NCBI GenBank assembly: GCA_029532625.1
Contig: JARFXM010000010.1
Coordinates: 1,674,001 to 1,738,000, forward strand
Direction: 5' to 3'
DNA length: 64,000 nucleotides
Source of the DNA: Lomentospora prolificans
Taxonomy: Eukaryota; Ascomycota; Sordariomycetes; Microascales; Microascaceae
Under the pieces are notes generated by a model, which was given only the letters and a program-made list of their open reading frames with translations, made no database searches and had not been told where the DNA came from. Position 1 is the stretch's first letter. Every line of letters starts with the position of its first letter. Shown in pieces: positions 22,052-32,959 of the stretch. Made by a program: the position numbers and the translations under genes.

Positions 22052-25000
22052 ATGGACCAAAACCGCCGGGCGACGATGGACGCGCCCTCGAGTTTACCCA
22101 AAAACACTCGTCCCAACAATGCGTCCCAGTTCACAGTGAACCGCGAATCTAGAAGGCCACTTTTCGGAGCCTCTGCAGGAAGAGAAAACAGCAACATACC
22201 TCGGGCGTCTACCCCAGCCGGCCTACGAAGAGAGAAGACTACGGGGGCACCTACAGTTGCAAGCCCTAGACTAGGTTCCGCCAAGCACGCTGCTCTTGCG
22301 GGTGCCGCGATTATCCGGCCCTCAAGCGCTGGTTCGGTGGAGTCCCGATCTGATAACAGCATGTCCTCTACATCGAAATATACTCGCATCCCCCGACCGG
22401 CGACTACAGCGCCCAGTTCTACGAATTCTAGAAGACCCATTACATTAATGGATGCGTATAGAATGGCAGAAGAGGAGGACAATTTACGTGGCTCGCCGTA
22501 TGGGCCGGACGCATCGCCTAGTCCAGCGCCACGGCCTTGGCGGTCGCGAAACAGCTCAGAAGAAGACAAGATGAGAAAAGTATTGAATCGCGATCCTCAA
22601 GATTCTAGAGGAAACGACGCGGGGCGCAGCAGCATTCCAAGGCGACCGGGTAGCTCCCTCTCGCAGAGGAGCCACTCCTCCGGTTCTTCCGAGCGTAGGG
22701 TGTCATCCGAGGTTAACAAGGGAACACCGTCCGGCAAAACCGATCTCTTTAGCAAGTTGCGGGTTGGGCCTAATGTTGCGAGGACGGGAGAGGCACTAGC
22801 AAGGAAAGCTAGCAATAGCAGCCTCAGTAGCAGTCGGTCAAAGTCTCCCGCTCCTCGCGTCTATCGTGATGACGCTGCCGCAAGTGTTCAGCCTCGCCCA
22901 GAAATTCGCCAAGCGCTATCTTACCCTACACCGGAATATGAAGGAGATGCATCCCCAAACAAAAGTTATGCGTGGCAGATGGAGAACGACTTCACGGCGG
23001 GTGATCTCTCTATCTCTGATAGTCCACGGATTAGAGTGGATTCGACTGGAGAGGCCACGGAAAAGGCCCGGCTTGAGGAAGCTGCGAAATCAGAGCCGCA
23101 CCGCCGTAGTCCGTGGAGGCCGTCGAATACCAAGCTCGACGAGATTCGGGAGAGGGAAGCTCAGATCGAGAAGGAATTCCCAATTACCGATGACCCTCAG
23201 CCCCGTCCCTTTACCACGCGCCTTGACGAGATCCAGGCGCTAGAGCGGGAGATCGATAGTCTAGTTCCTGACAAGAGGGTGTGGCCCCGAAATACCAAAC
23301 TCGACGAGATTAGGGCGCGGGAAATGGAGGTCCTATCGAAAAAGGCTCTTGCTACGAGCAGGCTAGACGAAATTCGAGAACGAAACTCACAACCAAGAGC
23401 AAAGCTTCAGTCCACACCTCCACCAGCGCCACCAGAACCCGGCCAGGAGTCAACCGCCTTTTACGATGCCGCGTCGGAGAATCGGAATTATGGTCTTGGG
23501 CCTGGTGAACAAATTCCCCACACTCCAGTTACGGTGTATCGCAAGGGAAGGCAGGATAACATAAGCAAGCCTTCCGACGAAGCTTCGACCAACCGCCCCG
23601 CGGGTTCGAATTCGACCTCGGAACCGACTGAGAATGGCGGTCTCAACGACTTAGCCCCCCGGGATTCTTCACGGGAATTTTTACAGAGATTAGCCCGTGC
23701 TGCTAGCTCAAGCCCTGTGGGTGAGGCGCAACCACTATCCAAGGAGGAACCATCGTCACGAGGAAGGGACAACGCGGCTCAACGATCACAGAAATCTCCT
23801 GAGGCTACCTCTTCATCACGGCTGGATATTGTCAAATCTGCCCTCAGTCACAGGAATTCTGGTGATCTAAAAAAAGCGCAAAAGATGCCAGACAATAAAG
23901 AATTGGACAAGAAACCCTCAGTGGGCTTTGTTGGTGTCCGGCGCGCTTCCTCGTCTGAATCAACCAGGGAGAAACGCCGAAGTTTGCATTCCGACAGCGA
24001 TCCGACTGAACGTATCGAGCGCGAGATGCTGCTTTTTGCACCAGCCGATAACCACTCCGAACGAGGATCTATCTATATTCCGTCGCCCGTGATGTCTGAT
24101 GAAGGTGAGCCTGAAGAGGTCGGCGGTGTCGAGGAAACACCGCGACCCAAGAAGCAACAGAATCTATTGTCCATGCCTACCCCTCGCGTTGTTGGTGCAT
24201 ATGTGGAAACCCCGGCTACCGTTAAAACCGAACGCCTTGATGATGTCGAGGCGAAGGCTCCTGCCATTGAGAATAACTCGCAAAGGGCTGAGCCAATTCG
24301 GCGAAGGAGGGTGAATAGCCAAGTTGGAGGCGGCTCCGACTCAGAGTTACCCAAGGCAAAAAGCCGTGGCGCATCCCGCCCTCGCCGCAGGGCCAAGTCT
24401 CTCTCCAAGCATCGCCGACCCCTAGTCAATTCGGCGAAACCTCCTACGGTGAAAGACGATATTTACGAACTCCAGCGAACGCACAACATCGAAGACTCCA
24501 CTCTGGACGATTTTGGCGATCTACTTGCGAATGATGAACTCGCCGATTCCCCGGAACTTGACCGTATTCTAGAGGACTTGAAGGATAAACTTCTGGAAGA
24601 TGTGACGCGGGACCAGGAGAAGCAACGCCAGGAGCAGCCCCAGAAGGAGAACGAGGCTAGCGGCGGAAGTGATTTGGAGGCTCTCACTCGAATGAGCAAG
24701 TCGGTAACTGCCAGTCTACGAGATCTGCACGCTGTCAAGCGGGGTATCGACAGGCTCTCTGATCAAGTCAATCTGCCCGATCTCCACTCCATGAAGCAAG
24801 AGTTTGACAAGCTCTCTGACAACACCTCTCTCCCAGAGTCTGATCTCATAGAGGAGGAGGAGAAGAAGGAGAAGAAGAAGAAATCTCAAGCCGCCGAGAT
24901 TGTCGAAGTCGCATCGCTTGGACCAGTTCCCACCGTCGTTCCCGATGCCAAGAAAGGCGTGTTCGTGCCCTATCCGCAACTTTATAACAGCCCACCATTC

Positions 25001-25498
25001 CGGTTGACCTTTCTCGGTCTATTGGCGTTTCTTCTCACGGTATGGTACGCTACTGAATCGGCCATGTGCGCCAAGTACTGCCGGCCCGCTGTTTGCTCCA
25101 TGCCCCCTTGTGTCTGGTCCCCGAGTGACCCTACGTGGGGTTTGGCAATTCCCCAAAAGATAGACGAGTGGACGACGGGTGGACGTGGCCGAAACATAGT
25201 CGCTCATTTAGCGAATGAGTGGGACGACCTAGTAGCAGATGTGTGGGACTACATCTACGACGTCGACATCCGTAGCATCAACTCAGATGAGCTTGACTTC
25301 CAAGACCGGAGGCAACATCGTCGGCGTCTGAGGAAGAAGGGTCTCGTGAAGACTCGTGTTGAGCCGGCTGAGCACAAGGTAAAATGGGACGCTTGGCACG
25401 CAGCAAGAGTTGCGGAGGAGAGAGCGAGTGCGGCGAGGGAGATGGGGTATGGCGTCTACGATGAGAGCGAAAGCATGAGTGACGATACCCGGGCTTGA
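22052..25498 (+). CDS. large fungal protein with LDEI repeats and one membrane segment, function unknown
   Basis: Single exon, 1148 residues from the ATG at 22052 (MDQNRRATMDAPSS). The first 350 residues are Ser/Arg/Pro-rich and disordered. Four copies of a [NT]x[KR]LDEIR-like motif follow, with LDEI at about residues 362, 391, 417 and 438, each followed by a charged helix. A long acidic, low-complexity region leads to a coiled-coil-like stretch with LDDFGDLLANDEL and DLHSMKQEFDKLSD, then a Glu/Lys run. One hydrophobic segment (about 984-1004, LTFLGLLAFLLTVWYATE) is followed by a Cys-containing CAKYCRPAVCSMPPC and about 130 conserved-looking residues (WDDLVADVWDYIYD). The layout suggests a nuclear-envelope or ER membrane protein with a large cytosolic or nucleoplasmic part. 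I do not recognise a characterised family. Confidence 0.85.
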   Translation: MDQNRRATMDAPSSLPKNTRPNNASQFTVNRESRRPLFGASAGRENSNIPRASTPAGLRREKTTGAPTVASPRLGSAKHAALAGAAIIRPSSAGSVESRSDNSMSSTSKYTRIPRPATTAPSSTNSRRPITLMDAYRMAEEEDNLRGSPYGPDASPSPAPRPWRSRNSSEEDKMRKVLNRDPQDSRGNDAGRSSIPRRPGSSLSQRSHSSGSSERRVSSEVNKGTPSGKTDLFSKLRVGPNVARTGEALARKASNSSLSSSRSKSPAPRVYRDDAAASVQPRPEIRQALSYPTPEYEGDASPNKSYAWQMENDFTAGDLSISDSPRIRVDSTGEATEKARLEEAAKSEPHRRSPWRPSNTKLDEIREREAQIEKEFPITDDPQPRPFTTRLDEIQALEREIDSLVPDKRVWPRNTKLDEIRAREMEVLSKKALATSRLDEIRERNSQPRAKLQSTPPPAPPEPGQESTAFYDAASENRNYGLGPGEQIPHTPVTVYRKGRQDNISKPSDEASTNRPAGSNSTSEPTENGGLNDLAPRDSSREFLQRLARAASSSPVGEAQPLSKEEPSSRGRDNAAQRSQKSPEATSSSRLDIVKSALSHRNSGDLKKAQKMPDNKELDKKPSVGFVGVRRASSSESTREKRRSLHSDSDPTERIEREMLLFAPADNHSERGSIYIPSPVMSDEGEPEEVGGVEETPRPKKQQNLLSMPTPRVVGAYVETPATVKTERLDDVEAKAPAIENNSQRAEPIRRRRVNSQVGGGSDSELPKAKSRGASRPRRRAKSLSKHRRPLVNSAKPPTVKDDIYELQRTHNIEDSTLDDFGDLLANDELADSPELDRILEDLKDKLLEDVTRDQEKQRQEQPQKENEASGGSDLEALTRMSKSVTASLRDLHAVKRGIDRLSDQVNLPDLHSMKQEFDKLSDNTSLPESDLIEEEEKKEKKKKSQAAEIVEVASLGPVPTVVPDAKKGVFVPYPQLYNSPPFRLTFLGLLAFLLTVWYATESAMCAKYCRPAVCSMPPCVWSPSDPTWGLAIPQKIDEWTTGGRGRNIVAHLANEWDDLVADVWDYIYDVDIRSINSDELDFQDRRQHRRRLRKKGLVKTRVEPAEHKVKWDAWHAARVAEERASAAREMGYGVYDESESMSDDTRA

Positions 25499-26404
25499 TG
25501 GGGAGACCCCAGAGTACAGTCTTCACTTAGTTTCCAGTGTCCGAAAAGTCGAGATAGGCGGCGTTTAAAAGACAAGGAACGGCTGATTTCTTTAATAAAT
25601 AATGAATACCAATGACTTAGCCAGATATATAAATGAACCTGACTCCTCGTCATGCTATGTCCCAATGCATGCACAAAGGGCGGAATTAAGATGAAATTTG
25701 CCGGTGCGCGACAGTGGTCGAGGTGCTGCCACGATGGATTCCCTCCAAATCATCTCTCCGCCCGACACCTTGAGCTAGAGACTTATCGTCTAAGCGTATA
25801 TATTCAGACAGTGAAAATGTTACAGCGACGTATCCGTCATTTTAAAAACCCGTTCCCACTTTGATTCCCCACAAAATCGTATTCTTGGTGATGGGGAGAA
25901 CGAGGCGCAGACGAGGCAGCTGGGCTCCTTCTCCCTAGACATGACTAAGCGCCGCCAAGCCCCCAAGATGGGAATGTCGTGTTGCGTTGCGTCTCCTGGA
26001 TCCCTACTTCGTACCCCAGGACTATTGCCTCGTCAGCTGAATTTCGAGCCCTTTTGTCGACTCGCCTCACGATGGACGAAAGCAATCGGTGATTCTATAT
26101 TTGACGATATCCTCTTTTCTATAAGTGTGCCCCGTCCATGTCTGTTGCGGCAACAAGCAGACAGGTTGGGAGAGCATCGCCCGGTTCCTTTGTAACTTTC
26201 TAGTCTGGAAGCTTGCGTATGTTTCGCTTCCTGTTTCCACTCCTTTTTCTCCCTCTTATCGCATTTAATTTCGAGTCCCTCTTTTGCGAATCGATACTCT
26301 CCGAATTATACCATACAATACGCATGCCCTCGATTTAAAGCAGTACCTTCCTTGAATGCGCGAACCAGCTGTCCTCCGAGTATACCGACGACCTTCCTGA
26401 CGCT
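25499..26404. other. intergenic, no gene seen
   Basis: 3' flank of the LDEI-repeat gene and promoter of the M28-like gene. A TACTTCGTA word occurs at 26005-26013. The last 200 bases are CT-rich leader-like sequence. Confidence 0.5.
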
Positions 26405-29143
26405 ATGAGTGACCGTCGGGATCAGGCGTACGACGCCGACCCCCCGATCCCCACGTACGACGAGGCTGTCGCGGGTGGAACGTTCTGGAGCCACGATGAG
26501 CAGAACGGCCGAGAGACGGAATCTCAGTCACTATTACCTTCCCACAGCAATGCTGGCCCGTCAAGGCGACACCCTGCGGGGTATCGACCCCCAACCGTCG
26601 AGACGGATGACGAGGAAAGCGAGTGGACAAGCGAAGATGACGAGGAGACCACACAAGTGCGGCGGGAGATTCATGAGATGGAAATCGAGGAGGATGAGCG
26701 ATCGCGGTCTTCAATCTTCGGCAAACGTATGCCCTTTTCCCTAACACTACCAAAGTGGAGATGGTCTTGGCGCTTCCGGATACCACGGCCGCAAATTCGA
26801 CTGCCATCAAGGGTTGAAGCCACCAGCGGCGAAGCAGAATCTGGTGAGGAAGAAGGGACTACGAGCAGGAGATGGAGACTGCCCAACCTAGACCCCTCGG
26901 TGGTGCTGCTCTTCGTTGCCCGTATTCTGGCTCTTTTCGTTGTGCTCGGGTTTTTCTATATCATATTCATAAGCGACGTTTTGACCGGAGTTGCGACACG
27001 CGTTGGTGGAGGCATACGCCCAAGTATTGAGGATCTCAGTATATTCCTCCACAATCACCTCGACGAGGCGCATATGCGCGCATCAGTCAAGCATTTCACA
27101 AACTATGCCCACCTGGCTGGCACGGAGGGCGATTATGCGTTGGCGGAAGACGTTCGAGAGATGTTCATTCGGGCGGGGTTGGAGGACATTCTCATGGACA
27201 GGTACCATGTCTACCTCAACTACCCCAAGCCTGGTGGTCGTGCTGTTGAGATCCTGGGCGACGACAGCAAACCAGTGTTCTCGGCGAAGCTAGAAGAGGA
27301 AGACCTCGGCGAGACGACTGCAGGAAGGCAGACCCTCGCATTCCATGCGCATTCAAAGTCAGGCGATGTCCAGGGCCCGCTTATCTACGCAAATTACGGC
27401 TCGCGTGAGGATTTCGCCAAGCTGAACGAGGCGGGTATTACGACGACAGGAGCCATAGCTTTGGTCAAGTATGCCGGTACTCAAAAGGATCTCTCGTTAA
27501 AGATTAAGGCTGCGGAACTTGCTGGTTTCATCGGCTGTATCGTCTACAATGACCCGGCCGACAACGGATTCAAACTCGGAGATGTTGCCCCACATGGCCG
27601 CTTTATGCCTGCCGATGCTGTTCCCCGTGGCTCCGTTAGTTCTTCGAGATGGGTTATCGGTGATGTTCTCACCCCCGGCCTGCCGAGCACCGAGGAGGTT
27701 CATCGGAGCGAAAAGAAGGATGCTACCGCGCTTCCGGGGATTCCTAGCATACCACTCTCCTCGCGAGACGCTGGGCCTCTACTTAAGGCTATCAAAGGCT
27801 TCGGTCAGCCCACTTGGCACGAGTGGGTTGGTGGTGTTCCTGATATTGGTGATTGGTGGACTGGCAACTTGTCCTCACCTATTGTTCGCCTGAAGAACGA
27901 GCAGGATGAGATTGAGAAGCAGCCTGTCTGGAATGTATATGGCAAAATCACCGGTATCGAGCAGAACGAGAAATCCATCATCATCGGCAACCACCGCGAC
28001 TCCCTAGCCCTAGGTGCGACCAACCCCCATAGCGGCACATCCGTCTTAATTGAGCTGGCTCGTGTGCTCGGTGATCTGCGCTCCCGAGGATGGATCCCTC
28101 TTCGCACCATCGAGTTCATGTCCTGGGACGGTGCCGAATACAACTTGATCGGGTCGACAGAGTATGTCGAAGCCAACGAAGGTGAACTACGCCGTAATGC
28201 CTGGGCGTACATTAATCTTGATCGCGCTGTTGTGGGTAGCGAATTCCACGCATCCGGGTCTCCCGCCTTCAACCGGCTGCTCCTGAGGATCCTTGACCGC
28301 CTTTGGGACCCTGCCTTCAACACGACCCTCCGAGACGTCTGGAACAACCGAAACGGCGTGCTTGAGAACCTCGACTGCACCAGTGACTATCTCCCCTTCC
28401 AGACCATCGCGGGAACCAGCTCTATCGACCTAAGTTTCCAGGGTGAGGGCTTCCCCGAGTTCACTAGTTACGATAACTTTGAGTGGGTCGAGGCCTTTGG
28501 CGACCCAGGCTTCACCTACCACCGTATGATGGCCGAGATCGTGGGGCTCATGGTTATTGAGCTCTCTGATCGGTACATTATGCCATTTGACCTGGAGCAT
28601 TATGCCAACAAACTCGGGACGTATGTCACTGAACTCGAGATTTGGGCCAAGGGCATCGCGGCCAACTCACCCGGCGACAAGAAGCCTGAGCTCGTGCTCA
28701 CGCCCCTCACTGAAGCTGTCAAGCTCATCAAGTCGAATGCTAAGGACTTTGCCCTTTGGGAGATGGAATGGGACGCCACTGTGCTTGGGGGTGGAGGCTG
28801 GGAATCGACATTCATGAACTCAAAGAGGAGGGATTATAATGATCGCATGTCGCGGTTCGAGACGGCCCTCCTGGACCAAGTAGGAGTGAGTTTTTTTTTT
28901 TTTTTTTTTTTTTTCTTTTTTTTTTTTTTTTGGTGACGGTCGCTAACTTTGAACTAGATTCCTGGTCGTAACCAGTTCAAGCACGCCGTCTTCGGGCCTT
29001 CGCGCTGGGACGACACTACTAAGTCCCAATTCCCCAGCATCCGCAGTCTCATCGAGGACGGCAAGTGGACAGAGGCAAATGTCCTCGTAGGCCAGACGGC
29101 TGGCATTCTCATCAGGGCCGCTGAGCAACTCAAGCTCCCATAA
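26405..29143 (+). CDS. transferrin receptor/Tre1-like M28 family membrane protein (probable pseudo-peptidase)
   Basis: Two exons, 26405-28885 and 28958-29143, giving 888 residues; the second exon starts IPGRNQFKHAVFGP, a conserved M28B C-terminal motif. A cytosolic acidic tail (1-160) begins with a PPIPTYDEA motif resembling WW-domain ligands. A membrane segment (about 164-189) is followed by a PA-domain region (about 280-400), an M28 peptidase-like domain and a dimerisation-like C-terminus. Aligned by eye to glutamate carboxypeptidase II, H530 (GNHRDS), E578 and D606 remain, but the second metal ligand is N540, the general base is A577 and the last metal-binding His is Asp (YDNFEW). It is therefore probably not an active peptidase. 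Yeast Tre1/Tre2 share this design and act as Rsp5 adaptors for vacuolar sorting of metal transporters; the same role here is inference. Confidence 0.88.
28891..28931 (+). repeat. poly-T tract (24 T, C, 16 T) inside an intron
   Basis: Fills most of the 72-nt intron 28886-28957 of the M28-like gene, between its GTGAGT donor and the GCTAAC branch point. Confidence 0.95.
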
Positions 29144-29989
29144 AAGGGAAAGCAAAGAGCTTACGATATAGTCTCGCGTCGAGAGTGGACTAAAAACGGT
29201 CGGCGGACTAGATGGTAGACGCCTTGTATGTTGGTGTTTTTCTCGCTGTGACGGTCATGTATCTTTTACGGAAATCAGGTGGTTTTCCTGCTGGGAAGCT
29301 AGCGAGGGTCCCAGGGCAGATGAGTATTTCTCATAGCTCACTCATCGCTTTTTACATGTTTTCTTTTTCCTTTCACTCTGCATCGGTTTGGAGTTCAGGA
29401 ATGGTTTACAGAGGGGCCGCACCAAAAAGGCGAAGGAATCCGGCCTGATCTCGAGCCCGACCTCTCAATTCCCCTCCCCTCTTTTACTTACTTACTTACA
29501 CCTCTTTGGAGGTCATATTTCCCATGTGCTTATTTTCTATATATGAAGGAATAAGGGAGGGGAGGGGAGGGAAATGGAAAGGGGGTTCTTCTCCCTGTCT
29601 CTCCTGGATATGGGAAGATGTATACAGCTGTTACGGCATTTTGTCTCCTTGATTTTTGTCACAATTCTTCTTTCTTCCTAGTTTACATTTCATTGTCGTG
29701 TACATGAAAATAATCACATATTACCTGTTCCTAAGAAACTGCCTCGTCTCTACTCGTGTGAAGCTTATTACGAGAGAATAAGCAGTCGCTTGTTGCAAGA
29801 ATCGATATGCTCAAGACTTTCAATGTTCAAACCGGGGCGATAAAAAGACACAAAAGTATATACAATAGTGGTACTTTTAATACCAGACTCGGCCTCCGCC
29901 ACCATCCGCTTCGCTCACTATTCTTCCATCTACAAAAGAATTATGTTCATCAAGTCCAACCGTGCCCTCACAGGGCCATCCCTACGCCA
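29144..29989. other. intergenic between convergent genes
   Basis: 3' flanks of the M28-like gene and VPS35. It contains short tandem CTTA and GGGGA units around 29480-29580. No gene seen. Confidence 0.6.
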
Positions 29990-32959
29990 CTAGCTCGGAT
30001 ACAGCACGATACCTTCCAACTGCCTGCTCCGAATGTTCTCGAGAGTCTGGTGGAAGTGCTTCTTGCTCTGCTCCACCGATGCCGAGTCTTGTTGGTTACC
30101 GGCGAGGTTAGAGTGGATGAGTTCAATGAGACCGTTAAGATACTTGGTCGTCACCTAGACAACAATGTCAGTAAGCAATATTCTAAAGCTCCTTTTTCTT
30201 TTCAGAAGTATTTCGGAAACGTACAGATTCATTGCCCTGGTCAAAGTAGTAGACGTATCGGTCAAGAATCTCGACAAAGAGCTCGATCGAGGTAGCTGTC
30301 TCCATGCAAGAATCGGCAACGCGGAGCGCTCTCTGCAGGCATTCGAGCACACGCTTGCCGTCGCGGTAGAGCTGGAAAATATTTTGTTAGTTAAGTTCTC
30401 AAACAAAAAGGAGGGGACTTAAACCTACCTCGGGCTCTTCCTGTTCGCCAGAGGGTTCCGCCTGTCCAGGCTGGGGAGTAGCCCACCATAAGTGGCTAGC
30501 AAGGTAGACTGCCCGACACTGGTCTGGTTTTCTGAGCAGCTTGCTGCCGTGCTGGGCGCACTTGGTAATGAGCGTGTCGTAGTTCTCCCTTCCGAAGTTC
30601 CTCGTCTGGTGAAGAGCACTGGCAATCACGCACACCGCCTGGAACTGCGCCTTAGAGTCCGAGATGGCTTCTTCGTAGACGGTAAACGCCTGCGCAAAAA
30701 ACTCGTAGGCCACCTCCTCAAACCCTGTTTTATCGGCTGTCTGTCCGGCTGCACAGAAGAGTCGCAGAGCTAGCTCTGCCGCACCGGCACCATTGATCCT
30801 TGTGTAGAGCGTGCTAATAGCCGAGTGCATAAACTTATAGAGAGCGTTGCTCTGCGTCTCCCAGTTGTCAACGTAGTGCTCCTTCGCCTTAAACCTATGC
30901 GCTAACTTCATGCAAGCAGTAAGCAGGGGTGGTGTCGTTGTCCTGATTCTCTCGTTGCCTTCTGAGAATGACTTCCGCGCCATTTGCAAGAGCCGGAATT
31001 GGGTATCATTGTCCTTGCTCTCAAGAAGATGGACAATTCGGGCGAGCCACCCTTGTTCTTCGATGGTCTCATCCGTCTCGGCGCGTCGCTGGCCGGCCAT
31101 GGGGTAACCACCGGAAGATTGGGATCCCTCTTTAATAATAACCTTCAACACCTCCAACACACTCTCGAGCTCCGCAATTGTCGAAATGGGGGTCTTGTTC
31201 TTAAGGAGGGTCCGCGCAACCTCACCTGCCAAAGCTCTCCTCGTCGGATACCCTTGCGCTTGACAGAGAGGAACAAATGTGGGCAGGGAGAGGGCGGTAA
31301 AGATGGAAACATAGCGAGTCAAAGGGGCACGGAGAAGTGCTAGAAGGCTGCTTTGAGCGGGTGCTGAGTGGAGATCGGCGTTGTTCGCGTGTTCCCTAAC
31401 CTTCTGGAGGGCGTAGTCGAGAATTTGATCAACATAATCTAACCTGTCGGGGTAGATGTTGAGAGCGAGGTTCGTCAAGGACACAAGCAAAGCAATTGTG
31501 TCTTGGATAGGGAGGTGCTGAGCACCGACGAGATGCTGTACTTGCGTAAAGAAAATTTCATATAAGTGAACGTTAGAGGGAATCCCCGGCTTAGTTTCCT
31601 TCTCGCGTCCATTATCATCAACCGCCGAATCTTCAGCGCTAGCTTCGGGCTTAGGCGCCTCAGCATCGGCCTCGTCCCCGCCTTGCTTTGGCATATCATC
31701 CTCAGGCTTATCGGCATCCTCCGCAGCACCGTTCCCGTTAGCATCGGCGTCCTTGGGCTGGCCGGCGAGTTCAGCGACGGCTGCAGCTGCTGCGGCAGTA
31801 GCAGTCGCATTCGAGTGAGCACCCGGGGTAGCAAGGCTCTCCTTCCTCAACTTAACACTCTCAAGTAATGAAGCCAGAGCATCGGCCTCCACCTTTGCCC
31901 TATCTTCGTTCGGCTCGTTCTTGCCTTCACGCTCTGCGTAGTCCGAAAGCCTATCCATCAATCCGATCACAATAGCCTTGACATTTACATGGGGATTCAG
32001 GCGGGAGACGGCGCCGAGGAACTGGTCCAAAGTGTGAAGATGGAACTCGTCAGGGAAAACTTGAGTGATGACCTCCAAGAGATACTCCTGAGCGAGGACA
32101 TCTCGACATTGGACGACTTGCTCGAGAAGGGGTCCAAGTATGGAGTTCTTGTATGTTTCGAGATCTACCAGCTGGCTCAACCGCACGATGTTGCTACCGA
32201 CGAGCAGTTGGAGCTCCTTTCTTTCGCGACTTCGTTGTTCTCGTTCTCTCGAGTGGCCTTGGTGTTGTAACCTAACCCAGAGCTTATTCATCTCAACAAA
32301 GTTGGTGAGGATAAAATTGATAGAATCTTGAAGATTGCCCTCAGGACCGTCGCCCTCCCCAGTGGGTAGGAAGTCCCTAGCCTGGCCGGAAAGGTAATAC
32401 CTTAAGAACAGACCACGAATCGGGTGCTGAACACCTCGGCTCATATCCATCATATCTTTCATGAGTTCCTTAACGGGGGCGTCCTCAATTGACATATAGG
32501 CGGTACCGACGGTTATCATGAGGTACATCCGAGGGACGATGTTGCCGGCATACTGGACAAGCTCGTAAAGATCGGCGAGGTGATTAACGGGATGGTTCTC
32601 GCGAAGGTGGACCGAGAGATATCGGAGAGCATCAAAAACAGCCATATATAGCTCATAGTATTGCTTGGGTCCAAGACTCGAGGTGCGAAGCTCTGATACT
32701 AGGGTAGAGCTTTCAAGGTGAGGAAGTGATTAGCTCTCTGATACGACTAGACACATTCCGGATTGTCAGGATAGCATAGTAGCTCTGCGGAGAGCCGCGA
32801 CGCCCGGAGACTTCACACAACATACCAGCACTTCAGGGCATCCATCAATTTCCCAGGCGTATCCAGGCACTTCCGCATTAGGGAGGTCTGCTGTCGTACA
32901 GCAACGAGAGCATCCTCCAGTAGGCGGGCCTGATCCTCAGGCGCTGCGGGCGAGGCCAT
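29990..32959 (-). CDS. VPS35: retromer subunit Vps35
   Basis: Core scaffold of retromer, which recycles cargo from endosomes to the Golgi or plasma membrane. Four exons: 32959-32826, 32709-30429, 30371-30225 and 30154-29990. Introns are 116, 57 and 70 nt with GTATGT, GTAGGT and GTACGT donors; all joins keep frame and give 908 residues. Exon 1 encodes MASPAAPEDQARLLEDALVA and ends KLMDALKC. Exon 2 starts STLVSELRTSSLGPKQYYEL, as in all Vps35. The Vps26-binding PRLYL motif appears as PRMYL (IVPRMYLMITVG). A fungal-type acidic, Ala-rich linker lies near residues 325-390. The last two exons give YRDGKRVLECLQRALRVADS and VTTKYLNGLIELIHSNL, the conserved Vps29-binding C-terminus. Confidence 0.96.

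Noticed and set aside
30984..31343. 119-codon plus-strand frame inside VPS35
   Set aside because: Antisense to conserved Vps35 coding sequence and without features of its own.
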